Source: Nemophila menziesii
Taxonomy: Eukaryota; Streptophyta; Magnoliopsida; Boraginales; Hydrophyllaceae
DNA length: 64,000 nt
Assembly: GCA_029959085.1 (NCBI GenBank)
Contig: JARWIR010000002.1
Location: 33,257,733 to 33,321,732, forward strand
Direction: 5' to 3'
Both the position numbers and the translations under genes were made by a program. Positions 33,735 through 44,610 of this stretch are shown here, one piece after another (position 1 is the first letter of the stretch; each line of letters starts with the position of its first letter). The notes under the pieces were generated by a model. The model searched no databases, was not told the origin of the DNA, and saw only the letters and a list, made by a program, of their open reading frames with translations.

Positions 33735-33752
33735 AAAAAAAAAAAAAAAAAA
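33735..33752 (+). repeat. Poly(A) tail of LINE L4 / LINE complex
   Basis: Eighteen A directly after the LINE end and directly before the right copy of the 15-bp target duplication. Confidence 0.85.
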
Positions 33753-33840
33753 GTACATACGTCATTTGTCATAGGTACTATTGCGTCTCCAATAAACCAA
33801 CTCGTACTATATTGCGGTCATATTTACTTAAATAAACATA
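33753..33840 (-). pseudogene. Tat-type RT relic, N-terminal piece, with right target duplication
   Basis: 33753-33767 is the right copy of GTACATACGTCATTT. Read on the minus strand, this stretch gives 'DAIVPMTNDVC', comparable to the conserved 'ANIVPV...VC.DFRDLN' start of gypsy RTs. It joins the piece at 21481 after removal of the LINE complex. The relic fades out near 33840, beside the 3' flank of RPL9. Confidence 0.45.
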
Positions 33841-34314
33841 CAAGTTACCTGATGAACTTAAAAACCATTAATAAAAATAAAAAATGGGGATAATTACCAA
33901 CTATAACTTTCCATCGCAGAGCATCATTAACCTCATTTCATGTCCAAATGAGACTAGTGTTGTAGTGTTATAATTAAGGGTCACGGAATTCTTCAAATTC
34001 ACTGACCAAAAATAATTCCCTCAAATTTTACTTCAACAAATAATAAACTGAACGTGACAACCATAGATAGTAACTGTCTATAACTACATTCAATTGTTAT
34101 TCCAAAGAACCCTAGGTCTGGAGAGAAGATCGTATTCAAAATATAGATACTCGAGTGTATTTTAATTAAATAAAAACACAACTTTAAAGGATCCAGAAAT
34201 TACAACAATGTTAACCAGATATGGAGTGTCCACATTCTATATTTACACCCCTATTTTCTTCCTGAATAAAACAATCAGAAAAATCTAGAATTCCAAATTA
34301 GCAAAGAATTATGT
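33841..34314. other. 3' flank of RPL9, no further gene seen
   Basis: AT-rich spacer of about 470 bp between the RT relic and the RPL9 stop codon. It should contain the RPL9 3' UTR and polyadenylation site on the minus strand, but I cannot place them exactly. Short antisense frames here have no supporting features. Confidence 0.4.
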
Positions 34315-35469
34315 TCAATTGGCAAACACGTTGACTTTAAGTCTAGCAGTAACTTCAGGATGAAGCTTCAATTCTGCAATATACTCTCCAGTTTCCCTAA
34401 TCTCGGGAAGTGAAACAATCCTTTTATCCACATCCCTGCAAAAAGTAATACAATAAGTTCAAGAAGCATTAATTTAACAATGTTTTGAAGTATGATTAGA
34501 TTAAGGTTAATATACCTTTGAAGTTGTGCCTTGATTATGTCAACAAGATCTTGAACAGTTACACTACCAGAACAATTTACATTATTATTCATATGTTGAA
34601 TTACATAAAATTAACTGGTTCATACTTTTAAACATACCTTCCAAATATTTGTTTTCCTTTTCCACCTTTACGTTTCACTTTGAAAGCTCCAACAGTTTCG
34701 AATATTAGAGCAAGTTGTTGAGCTTCCTCTTTTACCTATAACATAATTTAATCGAAAATTTTGTTCTTATTAATACATAACCCATCTGAAAATTTGGTAT
34801 ATAATTAGATTTAAATGATTACACGTTTCTTCTCAGCCTCAATTCTCTCATCTTCCACCTTCATTTCCCTATACATTTTATGATTGTATCAGCAATTGTA
34901 ATGTTATTTAAAGTTGAGAAAAGTAGAATGAAGATTACTTTAGCAATGTAGATGTAACGATTTGAGCTTTACCCAATGGGAGTAAATAGTTGCGATAGAA
35001 ACCAGCTTTCACATCCTTTAACTGTCCCTTCTTCCCCAAGTCTGTCACATCCTCTTTCAGTATTATCTATTCCACCAAGTTGATTAAATAGACATGTAAC
35101 ACGTATTATATTCTTTAATTAGTAGATATTTATAAATTTATAGAGATAAGTCCATTACATTAAACTTAAATGCATTTGGAAAACCTAAATCTTTGCAGTT
35201 TGCAATATTAATAAAAATGAACCTTTTATTACCATTAGAATGTTTTCGATTTTCAGCAGAAATTGAAGGTTTTGAGCAAATATAAGAGCAACCAAGTTCA
35301 TAAATTGTAGTTTTATATACAGTACCTTGCGCAATTTCTTAGCTTTCTTCTGAGCAACAACAGTAAAGATTGATGATTTGTGAGTGAATTTGGTAGCTTC
35401 GTTGTTGATAGTTTTGGTCTGAAGCCATGAGGCTGAGCTCCATGAAAGACTCGTTGGTGTAGATGCCAT
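34315..35469 (-). CDS. RPL9: Plastid 50S ribosomal protein L9 (bL9c), six exons
   Basis: Nuclear gene for the plastid form of bacterial-type ribosomal protein L9, a 23S rRNA-binding protein of the large subunit. Exons on the minus strand: 35469-35326, 35066-34939, 34868-34823, 34735-34638, 34563-34516 and 34435-34315. All five introns have GT...AG ends. The exons join in frame to 194 codons plus TGA, close to the usual plant length. Residues 1-40 are Ser/Thr-rich with few acidic residues, typical of a chloroplast transit peptide. The mature protein starts near '[10 protein letters not shown]', followed by the L9 signature '[20 protein letters not shown]', a charged connecting helix ('[20 protein letters not shown]'), and the C-terminal domain with '[19 protein letters not shown]' and '[10 protein letters not shown]'. 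No lesion is seen, so it looks functional. It is the only host gene in the window. Confidence 0.96.
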
Positions 35470-35640
35470 TATCTCACTACACTTTTTTGCTCGTTTTGAT
35501 TCTTTGAAAATACACACTAGTATGTTTTTCTGTTTGCTATAAGATCATTCATCTTATCCCGAAGTTGCATTGTCGTGTGTGTATGATTATCGGGCCGAAA
35601 ACAAACATGGGCTTGTTCTGTTTTGGGGCTTAACTTTAAA
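35470..35640 (-). promoter_or_regulatory. Probable RPL9 5' UTR and promoter region
   Basis: Directly upstream of the ATG. It holds a 'TGGGCT' at 35608-35613 and a GC-rich 'cgggcc' at 35591-35596, resembling the site II (TGGGCY) elements found near promoters of many plant genes for ribosomal proteins and organelle proteins. No clear TATA box was placed. Function is inferred from position only. Confidence 0.4.
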
Positions 35641-36159
35641 GTATTGTGGGTGCTGCCAAAGTCCAATAACCCTATGAAACATTGGGAATTTTTTTTTTTT
35701 TTCTCAATAAACCACTATATTAAATCTTATTTATTATTATTTTAAAAATTATGTTTTTTTTTTCAAAGAAAATTATATTAAGATGTGATTAAAAAAAGTG
35801 ATGCAAAAGACGAGTAGCTAACCAATAGCGATGTACTTACACAATTAACATGTAAAGATAAACTATTAAGGATATCCATAAAGTCTGTTTGAATGTTCAT
35901 GGACAACAAGTGACTATCAATCGAGATATACTAATAGAAACTTTCAACTTCAAATAAGGAAGCCAGCCCGTATTCCTTCACGGGAAGTTCAAGAAAGACA
36001 TAGGAACCAAACTATGCCTTCCATTTAAAAGTTTTTTATCCCCTTCATATTTGAACTGCGTTCTCCTCCTTAACAAACAAAAAATTTCAATCCAGAGTTT
36101 CAAATTTTTCATTATCTTCTTTGAAATGGTAGCCTCATCAAGTCAATAAATGATGGCAG

Positions 36160-36375
36160 CATTGCAAATTTTGAGGCAATTCTACTTGCTCACATCTATA
36201 GAGAAACTCTAATAGATTGGCCTTTTTGTCACCATATCCCATATGCTAGTATGAAAAATGGCAATACTCATGTACCTTTTGGGCTTTCTCTTAGTCATAT
36301 ATTTCTCAAACTCGGTATCGACCCCCATCAATCAAAGATTTCACAATTAAATATGCAGTGGTTATTTGATCTCTC
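36160..36375 (+). pseudogene. Possible relic of an Athila-type extra ORF
   Basis: Reading 'NFEAILLAHIYRETLIDWPF' and then 'HVPFGLSLSHIFLKLGIDP' recalls the 'lPyg.li..il..fgV' pattern of a plant transposon-associated domain often found in extra ORFs of Athila-like elements. There is no ORF start, and the frame runs into the AT microsatellite. The match is weak and by eye only. Confidence 0.25.
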
Positions 36376-36402
36376 TTTTCTAAACTCGATGGAAATATGG
36401 AT

Positions 36403-36404
<2 letters not shown>

Positions 36405-36457
<53 letters not shown>
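36405..36457. repeat. (AT)n microsatellite
   Basis: Uninterrupted AT dinucleotide repeat of about 53 bp. Confidence 0.97.
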
Positions 36458-36459
<2 letters not shown>

Positions 36460-37912
36460 AAAACATTCTATTGATATTTACCACATATTCAAAAGAGGAT
36501 TAAAGATGATATAGGGAAAGGTAATATTCTAATTATGGATGAGAACTTTAGAGACAAGAAGTCAGTAGTTTACCATCACTTTCAAACACTTATAAACATT
36601 GCTAGATGCTCCCTGTTAAAAAAAACTACTAAATAATTTAGGAGTGGTATCATGGAATATCTTGAGATGAAGAGAAAATTATTTTCTTGGATTAAAGAGA
36701 ATAATAAAATTTAGAATAATAAAATTGAGATAGAAAAGAGTACATCACTGCGTGGCTAAATTATTTTTTTGGTCTTAAGTGTGGCGTTTTTCTAAATCTT
36801 TAGGTTAAGTCAAGGGAAAAATTAGTTATCTTATAATATCGATTTATTATCTTCTATTTTCATCTGGTTAATCTAGTTATCTTTAATGAAAATAATCTTC
36901 TTGTGTAAAATTCTAAACTAAAACAAAGCCTATCCTACCTTTGTTTAATCAAATTATATTTTATCTCCTTTATATGATTTATTATAATATTTACAAAAAA
37001 GGGATGCACTACATGGGGGTCATTATCTATGGGGATATTTATATTAGACTTTTATATGTCTTAGATTGCTTATGTTTATGCTGATTATTTATATTTTGGG
37101 GGAGTTTTGCTCGTTATACTTGTCAATGATACTGTTTAGAGAAATCCATTTATTTTTTATCATCGTCTAAACATGGGAGATTAGATTGAAAGACTTATTT
37201 TAATTGATGATTAATGAAAAAATAATTTAATCTGAACATGTTTGATCTTACGTTGAAACCGAGATAGGTAGTGAAATTTGCAGGTTCAAAAAAGTATGAA
37301 GAGAATATAAATTGAGTGATAGAGTATAGAAGATGATGAGGATAGAGAAATGTATTTGAGTGCAAGATAGAGCCAATCAAGCTTCAAGGAGATGAAGAAA
37401 AAGATGAGATAGATATCCAATGAGAAGAATGAGAAATGGAGAGATACAAGAAGATTGAGGAGATATGCTTAAAGTTATGGATTCTTGGAGATGATAGATT
37501 AAAATATTAAGATGGGTGCTTAAAGAAGAAATATATAAAGTTATGGAAAATCTAAAAAGATAGTGAAGATGGATAGATTGCGATGATGAAGATGATGATA
37601 AAAACAGAGGGTTTGAAACCCTGAATCAGCAACTAGGCGGAATGCCTAAATCAGTTTGAGAACAAAGTTGAGATATAGAGAAGACCCGGATTTACAGGAC
37701 AAATACCAAGCAGAATGCCTAAACCAATTGGTGATTGGAGTTGTGAATAAGTGAAGACCAGACATCAGAGAAGCATACTAGGCGGAAAGTTTTAGCACAC
37801 TAGAGAATTGGAGATGCGAAGAAATATATACTGAACCTCCAAAAATAATAAAAGGTGTAATGCCTAAACCTAATGAAGAATGAGATAAGAAGAAAAAGTC
37901 TTAATATCCAAC

Positions 37913-39394
37913 TGATGTCTCCTCATTTGTGATAGTGAAATATACTCATGAGACATCATTTTAGGCTTATTTATTAGTTTATAGGTTGATTTTAGCTTAA
38001 TTTAGTGCACTTTCCTATTTTGAGTCTTGATTTGTAGAATTATTATTTTTAGAGCATATTGGGTTTAATTGTTTATTTAGTGTGAAGCTTTAAAGATAAT
38101 TATGGAGATTAATTAGAGTCCAAGTCAAAGATTACAACTTATGGAAGGAGATATGCATGGAAATTGGAGATAAGGAAATAAAAGCTAAAAAGATGGAAAA
38201 GGAAAAGCTGCCTAAATCTTGGATTCTGCACATACGTCTAAAGATTGGTGTTTTTACCTAAGAAATAGGCCGAATTTGGTAATTTCCTTATTCAGGGTCT
38301 AGATAATTCTGTTGCGATTCTTTTGGTATCTTATGGAGCTCAATCCGACCAATAACGAAGAAGATACACCCAAAACAGCGCAGCAGTGTTTATCTTTATT
38401 TCCTTACGAATTTGAGTTGGGCTAGGAGTCCATTACTTAAGTTATCTCTAAAGAAACGAATTAGGTCAACCTCTACACTATAAATACAGCCTCTTAACAC
38501 TCTTAAATCATCCTTGGTGAGACCTTAAACCAAGAGGAAGCTTACAACACAAGAGAGAAGTCTGGAAGGAGCTGTCATCAACAATGTCTTCTTCTACCTT
38601 TAGATTTGTAATTTCTTTCTTTTCTTGCATGAACTAATTTTCTTTAGCTTGAGTTTTAGCATTAATGTATGAACCCTAGTTTTGATTGACATCTATCTAA
38701 TTTGGGAATTTAATGTTTTAAATAGAATTATAGTTTTTATTCTCTGTTTATGTGTTTGGATTTATATTCTGTGTTCTTGTGGACGGCCGCCATTAGAATT
38801 ACCATCTAGTAATTAGGATACCATTGACAACGGTGTTTAATTGCATGCACATAACGTCTAGTATTAGGTATGATCTGACAACCCAACCTAGCTAGATAAT
38901 CACTATGGTTTAGTCTTTTTGACTATTTACCAATTATAGGAAAAGTTTGCTTAGGAAGCCTTATTGACACAGGTAAATCCTATTTGAAACTACCGATAGC
39001 ATATTGGGACCGATTAGGGAAATACTACATAATTCACCCTTACATGTTTAGAATGGCAAAACTAGTGGGGATTACATGCTAATAACTTAAGCTATATTCT
39101 CATATCACTTCTCTTTCATATTTATTTTCTGTCTTTAATTTCTTATTTTTATTTTAGTTTATTAGAAAATCAAACAAAAATCTATTTGTCTTTACGTTTA
39201 TTTGCGTTTAGTTGTTCTAGCTTTAATTATTTACACTCGGTATTTGCATAAGATTCTCCTAACCTCTGTAGTCTCTGCGGAACGAATCTTTATCTAAAAC
39301 TTGCATACGATCTGTATACTTGCAGAACCGTGTAGTTCTAGGGTGTTTTTGCACTTTATTTATATCTTATTTTATCACACCCTAGGCCCCACCA
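37913..39394 (+). repeat. 5' LTR of Athila element B
   Basis: TGATGTCTCC...CCCCACCA. Compared with the 3' LTR it has a few substitutions and lacks a few bases near 38850. The primer site TGGCGCCGCTGCCGGGGA follows at 39401-39418. Confidence 0.92.
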
Positions 39395-39519
39395 AGTTTT
39401 TGGCGCCGCTGCCGGGGACTACATCGTTAGTCCTTGTGCATATATCTTGTGCTTTTATTTTTAGTTAGTTCTATTTTACGCTTTTGTTTTTAGTTTTTGT
39501 TTTTCAGATTTAGTTACAG

Positions 39520-41340
39520 ATGGAGAACCCAAGGAGACTTGAGCTACCCATCGAGTTCAGAGTGGAGCCACGAGGAATTCGAGCTCCAGAAATCCAAGCC
39601 GCAAAATTTAAACCTGGTCCAGGGATGCTAACTCAATTTGTATCTCATGGATTATTCAGCGGAGATACACATCAAGATCCGATCCGATATATTCAGAAAT
39701 TCATGCAGATCTGTGATGCTTATATCGTAAGAGGAGTTACTAGGGAGCAAGTATATTACCTGATGTTCCAGTTCTTCTTGACCGGATGTGCAAGCGATTG
39801 GTATGATACCCAATACCCTCATGTAATTCCAGATTGGGACAAGCTTCAAGTAAGATTCCTAGACCGTTTTTATCCGGTTAGTAGACGTCTAAAAGATATA
39901 TTGGAGCTTGAACAATTTATTCAGAAAGAGGAAGAGAGTTTGGGTGAAGCATGGTTACGATTTACAGACAAGAAGGCGAGATGTCCATATCATAGATCCT
40001 CGCCGGAATATTACTTAACCTTGTTTTATGGAGGCCTTAATGATAATTCAAGAGAAAAAGCAGATTCGTTAGGAAACGCAGGTTTTGTGTTACTAGATCC
40101 TGAAGAAGCTGAGTTGGGGATGGAGAGAATTCTTGAGCACGAGAGAAGTTGGCCAAAGAGAGCAATAAAGGATGACAATTCAGCATCTCTGAAACTTGAA
40201 GATTTGGCTAAACAACTCGAAGAACTTAAAGAACAAGCCCGAACACTTGCTCAGGTGAATACGGTAAGCACAATTCCTTCGTGTCTTGGTTGTGGATCAA
40301 GAAATCATGTGTGGGCAGGATGTATGAATAATCCAGCAGTAGCTTCCGTTCAATATCCTCAAGATTACTATTATTCTAATGGTTATACTTATCCTTAAGA
40401 AAGCTACACCCATTATCAACAACCTCCACAGCAAAAGAGTTGGGTCAGAAAGCAAGAAACTTATCATCAACCCCAACTTCCATCTTATAATCCACCACAA
40501 CATATTCAGAAAAAGGCACCCATTGTTGAAAAAGCTTGTCAAGAACCAAAGAAAGATCCACCTAAACAATCAATGCAACTGGCAAAGCGAGAGCAAATCC
40601 AAGACTTGAATTCGAGTATGGCTAAATTAATACAAGCAGCTGAGAAAATGAGTCATAGCCAACAGAAAGTTCAAATCCAAGATAAGATTATCAAGCAACT
40701 AGAGCATACTATATCACATATGGCGAGTAAATTACAAAATCGGCCAAAAGGGCAACTTCCAAGTGATACTATTGCTCCTAGAGATGATTCTTCCCATGCA
40801 GTTGAGTTGCGAAGTGGAAAACAACTACCTCCACCTAGACCAGAAACAGAACCAATCCCTATTCCAGAACAAATGGGGGAAAAACCAATCAAAGATACAG
40901 TTGAGGAGGTAGTTAAACCAAAGAGTGTCCAAACCAAGACACCTGAGAAGACAAGAAAACCAGTGGAACTTAATACACGCCCTCCACCACCATACCCTTC
41001 ACGTGTCAGAAAGAAGGACAATGACCTAGAAATCAAGAAGTTCGATGACATGGTGAGAAAGGTTGAGATTAAAATGCCGTTTGTTGAAGCTATCAAAAGA
41101 ATGCCGAAATATCTAAAATTCATGAAGGACATTCTTTCGAACAAACGAAGTATAGAAACCGCGGATATGAGTGGATCACCAGAGGGGTGTTATACTATCA
41201 AGTTGCCACCAGAAGAGCCCCTTCCCACGAAATCTTGGATGGAACCATCCATACTTATGAAGAATCGAGCTGAAAAGTTCGTGGGAATCAAAGGAAAGGG
41301 GTGGAAATTTCGTCTTATTAATCAAATTAATTTCAGTTAA
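39520..41340 (+). pseudogene. gag of element B with one stop, open to deletion junction
   Basis: Begins at ATG 39520 in the same context as gag of A. The gag domain and CCHC knuckle 'CLGCGSRNHVWAGC' (near 40288-40329) are intact. A single TAA at 40396-40398 interrupts the reading, and the same frame then continues to 41340. The later part carries the Q-rich region, a coiled-coil-like 'SHSQQKVQIQDKIIKQLEH', and the proline-rich linker. From about 41140 the sequence no longer matches A, and the frame ends just after the junction near 41335 with the integrase tail. With only one nonsense change it is less damaged than gag of A. Confidence 0.88.
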
Positions 41341-41678
41341 ACGAATTGGAGGAGCTTCGTTATCTTGCCTATGAAAATTCACGTCTCTATAAAGAGAAAA
41401 CAAAGCGATGGCATGATAAACGGCTCCGTCCAAAACATTTCGAGATAGGACAGAAGGTTTTATTATACAACTCTCGATTTTTGAACTACCCAGGAAAGCT
41501 TAAATCCCGTTGGGGAGGACCTTACATTGTTACCAAAGTCACACCTCATGGAGCGATTGAGATTGAAAATCCAGCCGAGCAACGGATATTCATGGTGAAT
41601 GGCCAACGTTTGAAGAGATACTATGACAGTGAGGACTTTGGGCAAGGGGAGAAAATCTACCTTGTCGAATGCGCTTAG
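41335..41678 (+). pseudogene. Integrase C-terminal tail of element B
   Basis: Open stretch equivalent to 10450-10792 in A: 'LAYENSRLYKEKTKRWHDKR', 'SRWGGPYIVTKVTPHGAIEI' and 'QGEKIYLVEC'. It has no start of its own and is out of frame with the gag sequence before it, so expression is doubtful. The upstream junction sits in 'aatttcagttaaacg'. Confidence 0.8.
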
Positions 41679-42611
41679 CCTGAGGTACACGTCTAACTCA
41701 AAGACGTTAAACAAAAGTGCTCTTGGGAGACACCCCTTGTTTTAATTGCTTTTTAGATTAGTTGTTTTTGCTTTGTAGTGTATAATTTTAAGTTAGTGTA
41801 TATTTTTAAGTGTGTTTACAAGCTAATAGGAGAGAAAGGTAGTGTGTTATTGTGCAGGAAACGAGTTTGGGGTCGAAAGAAAAAAATTGGAGCAACTCAA
41901 GGCTTGGCGCGGACTACCCCATGGTCCGCAGGGATGCACCGTGCCCAGAAAACCCGTACCACGGTCGGGTATCACGGGTTTTATCCAGAAAGAAGAAAAA
42001 ATTCGACCTGATAGGCGCGGTACACCGGAGCCTGGTCCGCACGCCCAAAACGCGTGCCACGAGGTCGGGTACCACGGGCTTTTTGACGGACATGGCGCGG
42101 ACTACCCCCTGCACCGCACCCCTGGTCCGCACGCCCAAAACACGTGCCACGGGGTGCTAGCTCGGGTATTATCCAGTGAGCAAAAATTTGGAACAGCAGA
42201 AGCTGCGGTATACCGCAAGATATGTCCGGTGCACCGCAAGAGGCGGTTTGTGAAGGAATTCTTTTCCTAATCAAATTCTTCCCTTATGAGATTAACCCTA
42301 GCCTTCCATACACGAATTTTTCAGACCCAAACCCTATATATACATCTTAAAGCTTGTGCAAACCTTCACAATTCACACAACAACTCATCAAATCCTCTCC
42401 TACATCTTCCATAAACACAATCCTTCATCAAATTCATCACACTACACCATCAAAACACCATCAAATCCAACAAGCTTTAAAGAGTTCTTCCAAGATCAAT
42501 CCAATAACCTTTCTCTTCCATCAATTCCAAGCAACACCATCAAGCTAAACCAAATTTTCCTTAAACTTTTAATCCATCCTTGGTATAACTTGAGTTGTGG
42601 GTGAATCAAGC
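41679..42611 (+). promoter_or_regulatory. Palindrome cluster, TATA-like box and leader for ORF3 (B)
   Basis: Equivalent of 10793-11735 in A. The GC-rich part is 41900-42245, with palindromic 13-mers at 42017-42029, 42205-42217 and 42226-42238. The TATA-like 'tatatatac' is at 42335-42343, about 100 bp after the last palindrome. A CA-rich leader runs to the ORF3 ATG at 42612. Palindrome positions are kept although the spacer sequence between them has changed. Promoter role is inferred. Confidence 0.5.
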
Positions 42612-43079
42612 ATGACTAACAGATCTGAAGCTATGGAATACAAGAGAAAGTGTTCAATCCTTGGGAAGAATAAGAAATTGCCTGGAGCCACCATTGAAAA
42701 ACCCATCAATCTTGATGAGGTTTCTGAAGAATCAAAAGACCAGGCACCTGAACAACCACTACCAAAGAAGAGATTAACTGCTAGAATGTCCACACCATCA
42801 AGGAGGCCTTTAGACAAAATAAAAATCCAAGACCAAGGTTCTTCTACCTCTTCTTCTAAAATTGCTTATGATCTTCCTCCTTGGGCTATTCAGTTACAGA
42901 ATGAAGTTGAAAGATTACGTGAAGATAACAAAGACCTTTGGGTAGAAATCATGCAGTTGGAAACAAAGGTAGAGAATTCGACCTTGTACAAGGATATAGA
43001 TGATTACACCGATCCCTCAGCTTCAGAAGATGAGGATGACATGATGGATCTCTATGGCCAGCCAGGTAGGTCATTCTAA
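42612..43079 (+). CDS. ORF3 of element B, coiled-coil protein of unknown function
   Basis: 155 codons, the counterpart of 11736-12194. N-terminal 'MTNRSEAMEYKRKCSILGKN', basic middle, coiled-coil-like 'LQNEVERLREDNKDLWVEI', acidic C terminus 'EDEDDMMDLYGQPGRSF'. Compared with A it has three additional codons before the acidic end and scattered substitutions without frame loss. Its survival beside a nonsense-bearing gag and a missing pol is unusual. No membrane segment or known enzyme motif is visible. Confidence 0.65.
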   Translation: MTNRSEAMEYKRKCSILGKNKKLPGATIEKPINLDEVSEESKDQAPEQPLPKKRLTARMSTPSRRPLDKIKIQDQGSSTSSSKIAYDLPPWAIQLQNEVERLREDNKDLWVEIMQLETKVENSTLYKDIDDYTDPSASEDEDDMMDLYGQPGRSF

Positions 43080-44610
43080 TTTTTCTCAATAGCTTGTATG
43101 CATTAGGTAGTTTAGTTAGTTTTATTTTATTTTTTATTCCATGCTTGAGTCTTTTTCGAGTCGTGGGGACACGGCTCACTTTTGAGTTGGGGGTGGGGAT
43201 TCGTTGTCCTCATCTTCTTTTCGTTTTTTTTTTGCATAAAATTTAAAAATTTTAGGTTGAATTAAGGCATAGAATATCTTTGAATGTACCTATTGAGCAT
43301 GATTTTATTAGGTCAATGATAGTAAGTAGTATGCTTTTGAAAGATGCAAAAAATTGTTTAGATGCATGTATGAAAACAGGAAATAAAGGATAGAAAAGTT
43401 AATGAGCAATGCTAAGAAAACACGTTGAAACTTAGGAATAGTTATTTGGTGTGTAGAACGTGAGGTTTAAAATTAGTTGAAAACCCACTTGTCTATGAAC
43501 TAATAATAAAAACGTAACGAAATCCGGTAGTTAGAAAAATGACTAAGGCAGTTCTTTCATGATAAAACACTTGAAGCCTTTAGACTTTCTCACCCTTTTG
43601 TTTGATATTATTGTTATTCATCCGTCTTAGCCCCTCTGAGCCTTTCTAAAGCCTTTATTGAAACACATTATAATCCATACCCTTAGTTTTTAGGACTTAT
43701 CTATATGACCCGCACTCGAATCGCAAAACCTGAGACACTCGTTTTAGAGCTTGAGTTTGGGGTGGTGGGTTTCATAATTAGGGAACTTTGGGAATTTGGG
43801 AATTATCTTTGTGATTTTATTGATGATGAATTGTTGTTATTGTAACCCTTTGCCGGGGTGATAGTGAATGAAAAAGAAGCTACGAGCTAATTTTGCCAAC
43901 AAGGGCATAAAAAGAATATATATATGAAAAAATAGTGTGATATCTCGAACATCAAAAAGAGAGTCATAGCTATACAAAAAAGAAAAAAATTGATATGAAA
44001 AGAATATATTCGGACCGGCAAAGTGGAATTTTGTAAATCATCACTAAAGGTTTTAATTGGGATTATTGGGATTCACATTAAAAAGCATCAATAAATTGGG
44101 TTGAGTGAGAACATCTTCGAGTGAAAACTCAAGCTCTAGGGCGATTCGTTGATGGCTAGTGAGGAGAGAGCCAAAAGCTCACTTTTCATTATCCAAATAT
44201 ACCACACCCGTCCTTAAGCCAAGTTATAACCAAGACCTTAGGATTTTTAACTACTAGATGGAGAAACAATTGAGCTATTAGGTAGTAGGTAAGTGGACCA
44301 TTGGATGCTTTATTTGGGACCTATGAACAACCTATAGCCATTAACCTGAACTAAGTTATCATCCTCTCTTTCTGGCATTGCGAAATTAATCTTAACTTGA
44401 ATTCATGGAATGTTGATTACATGTATATTAGGCATATTTGTGCATTATTTCTTGAGCATTACTACATGAGATTTTTTGGATTTTATGCTCTAGGATCATT
44501 CATTATATTTTTGTTCTTGTTCTCCTCCGACTTCTTCTTGTTTATTTTGACTACCCTACTGTTCTTTACTTTTATTGTATCGGGACGATACAACTTTGAG
44601 TTGGGGGTCT
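43080..44610 (+). promoter_or_regulatory. Structured 3' non-coding region and polypurine tract of B
   Basis: Hairpin GAGTCGTG-GGGA-CACGGCTC at 43158-43177, internal purine tract 'gagttgggggtgggga' from 43184, CTTTGCCGG near 43850 with CCGGCAAAG near 44015-44025, the AGTGAG/CTCACT stem near 44157-44183, and the polypurine tract 44598-44610. No gene supported. Confidence 0.7.

Larger units (their letters stand above)
35641..37912. other. Unassigned spacer with low-complexity DNA
   Basis: About 2.3 kb without a supported gene. It contains T-rich runs near 35690 and 35750, an (AT)n microsatellite at 36405-36457, and a purine-rich, GA-biased tract from 37330 to 37600. Three loosely related units with 'aatgcctaaa' occur near 37640, 37715 and 37858. 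A weak plus-strand protein similarity at 36160-36375 is listed separately. Confidence 0.6.

Noticed and set aside
36251..36514. Frame ending in a long Ile-Tyr repeat, and the similar one at 54983-55213.
   Set aside because: The repetitive protein is only the translation of an AT microsatellite.
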